Notes under the pieces: model-generated
Seen by the model: the letters and a program-made list of their open reading frames with translations, nothing else
The model's database searches: none
Told to the model about the DNA's origin: nothing
Position numbers and translations under genes: made by a program
DNA from: Candidatus Cybelea sp.
Lineage (GTDB): Bacteria > Vulcanimicrobiota > Vulcanimicrobiia > Vulcanimicrobiales > Vulcanimicrobiaceae
Direction: 5' to 3'
Assembly: GCA_036489315.1 (NCBI GenBank)
Contig: DASXFZ010000045.1
Span: 1 to 59,243 of the forward strand
Length of the DNA stretch: 59,243 nucleotides
In this document: one piece after another, positions 34,973 to 42,325 of the stretch
How the letters are laid out: the number at the start of each line of letters is the position of its first letter
How positions within the stretch are numbered: the first letter of the stretch is position 1

Positions 34973-35788
34973 TTAATCTCGCGGAAATAACGGCGCGATC
35001 TCGCTGCCGGGGATCGCGCCGGTCGCAGCCGCCAAATCCGCATGCAGTGCAAGCGCGGTTTCATTGAGCGCCGTCATCGCTTTCCGATAGAGCGCGCCGC
35101 CGACGCTGATGCGGCGGACGCCGGCCGCGTCGAGCTCCGCAAGCGCAACTGGCGGAGTAGGACCGATCAGAACGTTGACCGGTTTGGGCGCAACCGCGCG
35201 CACCACGGCGCGAATCTCTTCCATCGTGTCCAAGCCCGGAGCGTAAAGCACGTCGGCGCCGGCCTGAGCGAAGGCCGTCAAGCGGCGGATCGTATCGTCG
35301 AGGTCGGCCCGGCCGTGCAGATAGTTATCCGTACGTCCGGTGAGCACGATGCGGCCGGCGGCTGCGCCGGCCGCGGCGCGGATTCGTGCGACCGCGTCGT
35401 CGAAGGCGTGAATCGGATGAGCTGGATCGGCCGTCGTGTCCTCGATGCCGAGTCCCCCCAGACCGGCCGCGACGGCGGCGTTCACCGTTGCCACGCAGTC
35501 TTGCGGATCGGCACCGAACCCATCTTCGAGATCGCCGTTTATCGGCAGTCCGCTCACGCGCCCGAGCAGCGCCGCGTGCGCGACGGCTTGCGCGCGCGAG
35601 ACGGTGTGACATCCGTCTTGGCGCCCGAGCGAGAAAGCCAGGCCAAGCGACGTGCTGCCGAGCGCCTCGAATCCGGCGCGCGCGAGCAGCGCCGCCGACG
35701 CGCCATCCCACGCGTTGGGCATGATGAAGGCGCGTGGCCGTTCGTGGAGCGCTCGAAAGCGCTCGTACGCCGAGCTAGGAGAACCCAT
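34973..35788 (-). CDS. Isocitrate lyase/PEP mutase-family protein
   Basis: 271 residues. The family's TIM-barrel motifs are clear: FIMPNAWDGASAALLARAGF (about 20-40), ALGSTSLGLAFSLG, NGDLEDGFGADP (the metal-binding acidic segment, about 84-95), GLGIEDTTAD, and VLTGRTDNYLHG. Members include phosphoenolpyruvate mutase, oxaloacetate hydrolase and carboxyvinyl-carboxyphosphonate mutase; many uncharacterised bacterial members are simply lyases. The ATG at 35788 lies five bases downstream of the stop of a decayed DUF885-like gene, so it is probably the surviving second gene of an old operon. Confidence 0.88.
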   Translation of the reverse strand: MGSPSSAYERFRALHERPRAFIMPNAWDGASAALLARAGFEALGSTSLGLAFSLGRQDGCHTVSRAQAVAHAALLGRVSGLPINGDLEDGFGADPQDCVATVNAAVAAGLGGLGIEDTTADPAHPIHAFDDAVARIRAAAGAAAGRIVLTGRTDNYLHGRADLDDTIRRLTAFAQAGADVLYAPGLDTMEEIRAVVRAVAPKPVNVLIGPTPPVALAELDAAGVRRISVGGALYRKAMTALNETALALHADLAAATGAIPGSEIAPLFPRD

Positions 35789-35793
35789 TGGTT

Positions 35794-35969
35794 TTATTGC
35801 GCGAGCATCTCGCTTGCGATGATGCTGACCGGCACCGTTCCGTGCGAGAGCAGATCGTTGTGAAACTCTTCAAGGCTGAACGCGGCGCCTTTCTTGCTCT
35901 GTACTGGGCGAGCAGATCCTCGATTGGTACCTTCCCGACGGCATAGTCGAATGCTTGCCCCGAACCGCA
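35794..35969 (-). pseudogene. Remnant of a DUF885-family protein C-terminus
   Basis: Two reading frames together give a recognisable DUF885 C-terminus: CGSGQAFDYAVGKVPIEDLL and AQYRARK in one frame, then GAAFSLEEFHNDLLSHGTVP and VSIIASEMLAQ-stop in the next. This matches the family pattern GQA-Y-G-I-L-R then FH-LL-G-PV. One lost G around 35890 (the AAAGGCGCC run) would restore the frame, and a TAA stands directly before the CGSGQ segment. No upstream part of the gene is recognisable, so most is deleted or mutated. Confidence 0.75.
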
Positions 35970-36156
35970 TTAACCGCATGCCGCTGCGACCGCGCAGCGT
36001 TGCGTTTGCTCGTATCGATCGCGGAGAGCTTGCTGGAAAACGATCGAGCATCTGCTTCATCCGCGCCAGACCCGCCGGCGTCGGGGCGCTCTAGGAATAT
36101 CACGGGCTCGCGGCGGGTATAGAAGCGGTCGACACGTTAAAAGCGAGGTACCTGTA

Positions 36157-36561
36157 ATGATTCGTGCCATCAGCTTGATAATCGCCGCCGCGGTGGCTTG
36201 CCCGGCGGCCGCACGGGCGGCGACCTGCGCTGGGCCTGACCCGGCGATCACCTCGGTGAGCGTGAAAAGCGTCGTCACGAGCAACGCGCTTAACCATTAC
36301 ACGATCGCCGGCACGGTAACCAACGTCGGCGCCCAGAGGCAGGCGTCCAACGTCATTCAGACCATTCAAATTTTCGACGGCGCTCAGCAAGTCGACGCGA
36401 AGGGCATTCCGCCGCTGCCCGTGGGGCAGTCGTACCAGTTCACGTACGTTTGGCCGCGCGCGACAGACGCCGGGAACGGGACGACGGTCTTCAACTTCAA
36501 GCTGAAGACACCCGACGTAGCGTGCGGCACCGCCAACGACAGCTATCGGCTTACGTTTTAG
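36157..36561 (+). CDS. Secreted protein, CARDB-like fold
   Basis: 134 residues with a clear signal peptide (MIRAISLIIAAAVACPAAARA, cleavage near ARA/AT). The mature part is a single strand-rich domain (HYTIAGTVTNVGAQRQASNV, IQTIQIFDGAQQVDAKGIPP, VGQSYQFTYVWPRA), the pattern of CARDB or similar immunoglobulin-like adhesion modules. Two Cys (ATCAGPD and VACGTAN) could form a disulfide. Function unknown. Its TAG and the TAA of the convergent HxlR gene are nested in TTAG (36558-36561), so the genes share four bases. Confidence 0.78.
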   Translation: MIRAISLIIAAAVACPAAARAATCAGPDPAITSVSVKSVVTSNALNHYTIAGTVTNVGAQRQASNVIQTIQIFDGAQQVDAKGIPPLPVGQSYQFTYVWPRATDAGNGTTVFNFKLKTPDVACGTANDSYRLTF

Positions 36562-37226
36562 GACGCTGCCGGTTTGGGGTCGATCCGAAAGAGTTTGGCG
36601 AAGAGCTCGAGCATTTCGGGCCGACCGTTACCGTTTATCCTGACGACGCCGCTCTTGCGCGCCGCGGCCGGCGTAATCTCGCCGGCCATGAGCGCGCGGA
36701 TTGCGGGTCCTGCCTCAATGATCAGATCGGCTCCCGCAAGCGGGCCCGGCGCGACGGCGACGCGCTTGTTGGCGACACGCGCGTTCAAAACAATCGGGCC
36801 GAGGTGCAGCTCGAAGCTCGCCTTGACCCCCGCGGCGGCGTTGGGGCGAAATATCGAGCGCAATGCCACGATCATCGAATCTTCGGTTATTCGCTCCGCC
36901 GGGCGCGGATCGCCCAGCGACTTGGCGCCCCAGCGGCCGATGGCGATCAGCGCGGTCTCCAACTCCGCCCCGTATTCGGTCAACTCGTAAACGATCGCGG
37001 CGGCGGGTCTGGGCAGAACGCGCCGCCGAATGACCCCCGCCTCTTCGAGCTCTTTGAGCCTCGTCGTCAGGACGTTGCTGGGAATCCCCGTGAGCCCGCG
37101 CTGCAGGTCGGTGAAACGCTTCGGCTCGACCAACAGGTTGCGCACGATCAATAGGGCCCAACGCTCGCCGAGGAGCTCCGCGGCGCGCGCCAGGCCGCAA
37201 TACTGGTTGTAGGTTCGGGCGGCCAC
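36558..37226 (-). CDS. HxlR-family regulator with C-terminal SCP2-like domain
   Basis: 222 residues from GTG 37226. The HxlR winged helix is typical: YNQYCGLARAAELLGERWAL (with the conserved Cys10) followed by KRFTDLQRGLTGIPSNVLTT and LKELEEAGVI. The C-terminal about 110 residues (VKASFELHLGPIVLNARVAN... MAGEITPAAARKSGVVRING) have the SCP2-like pattern often fused to this family. HxlR regulators sense quinones, aldehydes or other electrophiles, often through Cys. On its strand TTGCAA (37261-37256), 17 bp and TATAAT (37238-37233) end six bases before the GTG, so transcription probably begins at the start codon (leaderless). Divergent from the VOC-VOC-Hyu operon, the likely target. Confidence 0.9.
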   Translation of the reverse strand: MAARTYNQYCGLARAAELLGERWALLIVRNLLVEPKRFTDLQRGLTGIPSNVLTTRLKELEEAGVIRRRVLPRPAAAIVYELTEYGAELETALIAIGRWGAKSLGDPRPAERITEDSMIVALRSIFRPNAAAGVKASFELHLGPIVLNARVANKRVAVAPGPLAGADLIIEAGPAIRALMAGEITPAAARKSGVVRINGNGRPEMLELFAKLFRIDPKPAAS

Positions 37227-37295
37227 GCTTCGATTATAAAGCAGAACTTTTTCTTTTGCAATATACTTGTAAAAAGCAAGTGCGCTTGTTACAAT
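37226..37295. promoter_or_regulatory. Divergent promoters and operator between HxlR gene and VOC operon
   Basis: Minus strand: TTGCAA (37261-37256), 17-bp spacer, TATAAT (37238-37233), then 6 bases to GTG. Plus strand: TTGTAA (37267-37272), 17-bp spacer, TACAAT (37290-37295). Inverted repeat ACTTG-N7-CAAGT (37265-37281) covers the plus-strand -35, and CAAG-TGCG-CTTG (37277-37288) lies in its spacer. The spacing resembles HxlR operators in the literature (TACT-N7-AGTA type), so autoregulation and control of the VOC operon are likely. Confidence 0.7.
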
Positions 37296-37359
37296 GCGCC
37301 AATGCGATACGGCGTCTTCTTTCCTTCGCCCTTCTTGCATCGCAACGAAAGGATTTCTC

Positions 37360-37779
37360 ATGCAACTCGAACCGAATCTGGTCTTTAATGGAAACGCGCA
37401 GGACGCGCTCGAACACTATCGCGACGCGCTCGGCGGCGAGTTGGAGATCGTCCGCTTTGCGGGAACGCCGGCCGCAGCCGAAGCCCCGCCGGAATACGGC
37501 GAGAAGGTTCTCTACGGCACGCTCCGCTCGCCGCTGGGAACGATCAACGCGATGGACCTCCCGCCGGCGCGGGGCATCGTTACCGCCGGCGACAACTTCT
37601 CGATTGGAATCCAGAGCCCCGATGCCGCCGAGATCGATGCAGTCTTTGCCAAACTCAGCGAGGGCGGCACGGTGATGATGCCGCTCGGAGAGACGTTCTT
37701 CTCTCCCAAATTCGGAATGGCGGTCGACAAATTCGGCATTCGGTGGATGCTGAATCTGCAGCGGGGTCCGAGCAGATGA
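37360..37779 (+). CDS. PhnB-like VOC-superfamily protein
   Basis: 139 residues from ATG 37360, with AAAGGA (37348-37353) six bases upstream. The sequence follows the PhnB/3-demethylubiquinone-methyltransferase-like pattern: LVFNGNAQDALEHYRDALGG (about 7-26), KVLYGTLRSPLGTINAMDLP and FSPKFGMAVDKFGIRWML. Members adopt the vicinal-oxygen-chelate fold and many have no assigned reaction. First gene of an operon with a second VOC protein and a HyuA/HyuB pair. The next start overlaps by four bases (ATGA). Probable target of the divergent HxlR regulator. Confidence 0.9.
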   Translation: MQLEPNLVFNGNAQDALEHYRDALGGELEIVRFAGTPAAAEAPPEYGEKVLYGTLRSPLGTINAMDLPPARGIVTAGDNFSIGIQSPDAAEIDAVFAKLSEGGTVMMPLGETFFSPKFGMAVDKFGIRWMLNLQRGPSR

Positions 37780-38591
37780 GTGAACGATCGCACTATCCCC
37801 CGGGAACGCCTTGCTGGGTCGACCTGCTGTCTGCGGATCCGCAATCCGAACTTCGCTTCTACGGCAACGTCCTCGGATGGGAGTTTATCGGCCCGGCGCC
37901 GATGCCGAGTGCGGGCGGCAAATACTTCGTCGCTCGGCTGCGCGGGCGCGACGTCGCCGGCGTAGGCTCGGCACCGCCGAACCTTGGCGGCTCGCCGGGC
38001 TTTTGGGAAACCTACGTCAGCGTAGCCGACGTCGATGAAAGCTCCGCGCTGGCGCAGCGCGCCGGGGGAACGATTCTCGCTGCACCGTTCGACGCGCTTC
38101 CCGCCGGCCGGATGGCGGTCGTTGCCGATCCGTCCGGTGCCCAGTTCTGTCTTTGGGAGGCCGCAGAGCGAGCCGGGGCACAGCTGATCAACGAGCCGAG
38201 CGCGTGGGCCATGAGCGCGCTGTTCACGCCGGATATCGAAGCGGCGAAGCGTTTCTATCACACGCTCTTCGGCTGGGAGTGGGAGAGGTTTGCAGCCGGC
38301 GCAATGAGCGCGACGCTATGCCGGCTGCCGGGATATTTCGGCGGCGAACCTACTCAGCCGGTACCGCGCGACGTCGTCGGCGTAATGATCGAGCACGAAG
38401 CGGGTTCCGAGGCTGTCCCGCACTGGAGCGTCGACTTTTGGATCGACGACGTCGATGCCGGCGCGGCTCGTGCTGCAGACTGCGGCGCCGCATTGCTCGT
38501 GCCGCCGCATGACGCAGCAGGGTTCCGGCGCTGCGTGATTTCCGATCCCGCGGGAGCGGTGTTCACGATCAGTCGAGTCGCGCGAGCCTGA
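37776..38591 (+). CDS. VOC-superfamily protein with two glyoxalase-like domains
   Basis: 271 residues from ATG 37776 (overlaps the preceding TGA). Two tandem domains of about 125 residues: CWVDLLSADPQSELRFYGNV ... MAVVADPSGAQFCLW and ALFTPDIEAAKRFYHTLFGW ... CVISDPAGAVFTISRV, each with the beta-alpha-beta-beta-beta pattern of glyoxalase/dioxygenase superfamily proteins. This resembles bacterial hydroxylase-like double-VOC proteins in actinobacteria. Metal ligands cannot be assigned with confidence. Three bases separate it from the HyuA gene, so the operon continues. Confidence 0.9.
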   Translation: MSERSHYPPGTPCWVDLLSADPQSELRFYGNVLGWEFIGPAPMPSAGGKYFVARLRGRDVAGVGSAPPNLGGSPGFWETYVSVADVDESSALAQRAGGTILAAPFDALPAGRMAVVADPSGAQFCLWEAAERAGAQLINEPSAWAMSALFTPDIEAAKRFYHTLFGWEWERFAAGAMSATLCRLPGYFGGEPTQPVPRDVVGVMIEHEAGSEAVPHWSVDFWIDDVDAGAARAADCGAALLVPPHDAAGFRRCVISDPAGAVFTISRVARA

Positions 38592-38594
38592 CTC

Positions 38595-40667
38595 GTGCGC
38601 TCGCTTCGCGTCGGAATCGACGTCGGCGGCACCTTTACCGATCTCGTCGCCGTCGAATCGTGGAGCGGGCGAACGGTAACCCACAAGCTCGCGAGCACGC
38701 CGCGGGAGCCTCAACGTGCGGTCTGCGACGGGCTCGCGCGCCTTCTCGCGCAGTACGATCCGCCGCCGGCAATCGAGCTGCTCGCGCACTCGACGACGAT
38801 CGCGACCAACGCCCTGCTCGGGCAAATCGGTCTCGAGCTCCCGCGAGCGGGGCTCGTCACCACCGCGGGTTTTCGCGACGTCATCGAGATCGGACGCCAA
38901 AACCGCAGCGAGATATACAATCTCTTCGTTCGCCGCCCGCGGCCGCTGGTGGCGCGCGAGGACCGGTTAACGGTTCGCGAACGCATCGACTATCGCGGTC
39001 AGATTCTGCTCGAACTCGACGAGTCCGAGGTGCGGCGCGTTTGCGCGGAGCTGGGCGCCCGCAACGTCGCGGCCGTAGCCGTCTGCCTGCTGCACTCCTA
39101 CGCAAACGACGTGCACGAGCGTTTGCTCGCGCAGGCTATCTCCGCGGCGCTCCCGGCGGCGCGCGTCATGTACTCCTCGCAGATCGATCCGCAGTACCGC
39201 GAGTACGAACGCTTCTCGACAACCGTCGTCAATGCGGTGCTCGCGCCGATCGTCGAGGCGTATCTCGAACGGCTTGCACGGGATTTGCGGCGTCGGGGAG
39301 TGAGCACGACCCTCTTAGTCATGCGCAGCGACGGCGGGTTGGCAACGGCGCAGCGGATTCGCTCGCTCCCCGCGGCGATCATCGAGAGCGGGCCGGCCGG
39401 CGGCGTTATCGCAACGGCCGCACTGGGAAAACAGATCGGCGATGCCCGCCTGCTCTCGTTCGACATGGGCGGTACGACAGCGAAGGCGGGTGCAGTCGTC
39501 GACGGCGTCGTGCAGGTTGCCGGCGAATTTGAAGCTGCCGGCGCAACCCACAGCGGCCGCGCCGTAAAGGGCAGCGGTTATCCGGTTCGATTTCCTTTCG
39601 TCGACCTCGCCGAGGTGAGCGCCGGCGGTGGGACTATCGCCTGGCGCGATGCGCCCGGCGTGCTGCACGTCGGTCCGCTTTCTGCCGGCGCCGACCCAGG
39701 ACCGGCGTGCTACGGCCGCTCGGACCGTGCGACGGTCACCGATGCGAACGTCGTGCTTGGGCGGCTCAACCCCAGCGCGCTGCTGGGCGGCGCCTTTCCG
39801 ATCGATGCGGCGCGCGCTCGCGCGGCGATCGAGAGCGTCGCAGAACCGGCCGGCCTGAGCGTCGAAGCGATGGCGCTCGGCATCGTCGCAATCGTCGACC
39901 ACGCGATGGCGAAGGTCTTGCGGATCGTTACCGTCGAGCGCGGGATCGATCCCCGCGGCTTTACGCTGTGCGCATTCGGCGGCGGCGGCCCGCTGCACGC
40001 GTGCGCGTTGGCCGAAGAGCTCGGAATCGCGCGCGTTGTCGTGCCCGCGCATCCCGGGCTCTTCTCTGCCATCGGACTGCTCGACGCGATGCTCGTCGAG
40101 ACGGAGCTGCACCCGGTCTTGCAGACGACCGCGCAGATGGATCATCGGGCTGTCGAGAGGTGGTTCGCGCGAAGCGAATCGCGCGCCGCGCAAGCGCTCG
40201 CCGTACAAGGAGCTCGCCCGGAGAACATCGCTTTCCGCCGGCAGTACGACGCCCGCTATCAAGGCCAGAGTTTTGAGCTGACGATCGAGCACGACGCCTC
40301 TCCGGAAGCGATCGCAGCGCGCTTTCACGACGCTCATCGCGCCCGTTACGGCTACGACGTCAGAAGCGAATCGGTCGAACTCGTGAATGCGAAGCTGACC
40401 GGCGTCGGAAGCCTGCCCTTCGTGCGGGATTTCGATGCCGGGCCCCAGGCGCGCGGTGGCGATCGTGACGGAGCAGCCGCGCGCAAGGTCTACGTCGCCG
40501 GCGGCTTCGTCGATGTTCCCGTTCTGCAGCGCGCGTTGCTCGCGGACGGCCGGCGCGTCGACGGCCCGGCGATCGTCGAAGACTACGACAGTACGACGTA
40601 CGTGCCGCCGGAATGGTCGCTCGCCGTCGACGGAGAGATGCTGCGGCTCGAGAGGCAGGTCGCATGA
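38595..40667 (+). CDS. Hydantoinase/oxoprolinase A-type subunit (HyuA family)
   Basis: 690 residues from GTG 38595. N-terminal GIDVGGTFTDLVAVE (about 7-21) is the ATP/actin-like phosphate-binding site of the HyuA/oxoprolinase/acetone carboxylase family. Other blocks: LAHSTTIATNALLG, TTAGFRDVIEIGRQNR, SGPAGGVIATA, LLSFDMGGTTAKAG, LCAFGGGGPLHACALAEELG and VVPAHPGLFSAIG. The family couples ATP hydrolysis to opening of cyclic amides or carboxylation of ketones; the substrate is unknown. Four-base overlap with the HyuB gene, so a heteromeric enzyme is expected. Confidence 0.95.
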   Translation: MRSLRVGIDVGGTFTDLVAVESWSGRTVTHKLASTPREPQRAVCDGLARLLAQYDPPPAIELLAHSTTIATNALLGQIGLELPRAGLVTTAGFRDVIEIGRQNRSEIYNLFVRRPRPLVAREDRLTVRERIDYRGQILLELDESEVRRVCAELGARNVAAVAVCLLHSYANDVHERLLAQAISAALPAARVMYSSQIDPQYREYERFSTTVVNAVLAPIVEAYLERLARDLRRRGVSTTLLVMRSDGGLATAQRIRSLPAAIIESGPAGGVIATAALGKQIGDARLLSFDMGGTTAKAGAVVDGVVQVAGEFEAAGATHSGRAVKGSGYPVRFPFVDLAEVSAGGGTIAWRDAPGVLHVGPLSAGADPGPACYGRSDRATVTDANVVLGRLNPSALLGGAFPIDAARARAAIESVAEPAGLSVEAMALGIVAIVDHAMAKVLRIVTVERGIDPRGFTLCAFGGGGPLHACALAEELGIARVVVPAHPGLFSAIGLLDAMLVETELHPVLQTTAQMDHRAVERWFARSESRAAQALAVQGARPENIAFRRQYDARYQGQSFELTIEHDASPEAIAARFHDAHRARYGYDVRSESVELVNAKLTGVGSLPFVRDFDAGPQARGGDRDGAAARKVYVAGGFVDVPVLQRALLADGRRVDGPAIVEDYDSTTYVPPEWSLAVDGEMLRLERQVA

Positions 40668-42325
40668 TCGACCCGATCACCGTTGAGATCGTCAAAGGCG
40701 CGCTCGTCTACGCGGGTGAGGAGATGGGCATCACCGTTCGCAACAGCGCCTACTCACCGAACATCAAAGAGCGTCTCGATCATTCCTGTGCGCTATTCGA
40801 CTGCTTCGGGCGCCTGATCGCGCAAGCCGAACACATCCCGGTGCACCTCGGCTCGCTGCCGTGGGGATTGAAGCGGGTACTCGAGCGCATCGACGGAGAG
40901 TTCGGCGGCGTACGCGAAGGTGAGATGTGGGTGGCCAACGACCCGTACCTGACCGGCACGCACCTCAACGACATAACCGTACTGCGTCCGATCTTCGACC
41001 AGGGAATCCTTGCCGGCTACGCCGCCAACAAAGCGCATCACGCCGACGTCGGCGGCGCCGTGCCGGGCTCGATGCCCGCCGATGCTGCGGATCTCTTCGC
41101 CGAAGGCGTCGTCCTTCCGCCGCTGCGCCTCATGCGTGACGGCCGGATCCTCGAAGAAACCATCGGTCTTCTTCGCGCAAACTCGCGAACGCCGCACGCG
41201 CGCAGCGGCGATCTGCGCGCGCAAATCGCGGGCAATATCGTCGGCGAGCGCCGTCTGCTCGAGCTCTGCGTGCGTTACGGCCGCGATACGTTCGAGGAGG
41301 CCGTGGAGCGCGCCCTCGACGAAAGCGAGCTCGCGATGCGAGCGGCTCTGCGAGCGATCGGTGATGGCGTTTTCTGCGCATCGGACTATCTCGAGGATCG
41401 CGACGGCACCCCGAACATCCGGATCGTACTGCGGCTCGAACTGCGCGACGGTCGAGCGAGCTTCGACTACGACGGCACCTCCGCGCAGGTCGACGCTCCC
41501 CTCAACGCCGTCTTCGGCGTGACGCTCTCCGGCGTGCATTATGCCTTGCGCGCCGTCACCGATCCGACGATCCCGATGAACGAGGGCTGTTTTCGCCCGA
41601 TCGAAGTGCACGCCCCCGCAGGGACGCTGCTCAATCCGCGCCGGCCGGCACCAGTCTCCGGCGGCAACGTCGAGACGAGCACCCGTAACGCGGATGTCGT
41701 GCTGCAGGCGCTGGCGCAGGCGGCGCCGCTGCGAGTCGGAGCCTGCAGCGGCGGTACGATGAGCAACGTGATGCTCGGCGGCCTGCGTAGCGACGGCCGC
41801 TCCTGGTCCTTTTATGAAACCAACGGCTGCGGCATGGGCGCGCGTCCGAACGACGACGGCATCGACGCGATCCAATGCCATATGACCAATACGCTCAACA
41901 CTCCGATCGAGGCGCTCGAGCGCGAGTTTCCGATGCGCGTCGTTCGCTACGAGATCGCCGAAGGGACGGCGGGCTCCGGACGCTATCGCGGCGGCAACGG
42001 CCTCGTTCGCGCGCTCGAACTCATCGAAGGATCCGCGCAGGCAACGCTGCTCGCCGATCGCCACACGCTCGCGCCCCCGGGTGCAGCCGGCGGCGGGCCG
42101 GGCGCATGCGGGCGGCACGAACTGGAGCGGGAGGGAAGCACCACGCCGCTGCCGGCGAAAACGAGTTTCGCTTTTCGCTGCGGCGACGTCCTGACGATTC
42201 AGACGCCCGGCGGCGGGGGCTACGGCTCAGAAGGGAACGCCGGGCAGCGCCCCAGCGGGGCGCTCGAGACCGAAGCGCGCCGCGCAGAGAAGATCGACGA
42301 CGCGAATCGCGCTGCGCCGGGGTGA
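40664..42325 (+). CDS. Hydantoinase/oxoprolinase B-type subunit (HyuB family)
   Basis: 553 residues from ATG 40664. The family pattern is clear: IDPITVEIVKGALVYAGEEM, RNSAYSPNIKERLDHSCALF, IPVHLGSLPWGL, VANDPYLTGTHLNDITVLRP and AGYAANKAHHADVGGAVPGS. Acts with HyuA. The residues after GGGGYGSEG (last 30) are low complexity. The start overlaps HyuA's TGA by four bases. The final 99 bases run antisense to the end of the convergent GT2 gene. Confidence 0.95.
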   Translation: MIDPITVEIVKGALVYAGEEMGITVRNSAYSPNIKERLDHSCALFDCFGRLIAQAEHIPVHLGSLPWGLKRVLERIDGEFGGVREGEMWVANDPYLTGTHLNDITVLRPIFDQGILAGYAANKAHHADVGGAVPGSMPADAADLFAEGVVLPPLRLMRDGRILEETIGLLRANSRTPHARSGDLRAQIAGNIVGERRLLELCVRYGRDTFEEAVERALDESELAMRAALRAIGDGVFCASDYLEDRDGTPNIRIVLRLELRDGRASFDYDGTSAQVDAPLNAVFGVTLSGVHYALRAVTDPTIPMNEGCFRPIEVHAPAGTLLNPRRPAPVSGGNVETSTRNADVVLQALAQAAPLRVGACSGGTMSNVMLGGLRSDGRSWSFYETNGCGMGARPNDDGIDAIQCHMTNTLNTPIEALEREFPMRVVRYEIAEGTAGSGRYRGGNGLVRALELIEGSAQATLLADRHTLAPPGAAGGGPGACGRHELEREGSTTPLPAKTSFAFRCGDVLTIQTPGGGGYGSEGNAGQRPSGALETEARRAEKIDDANRAAPG

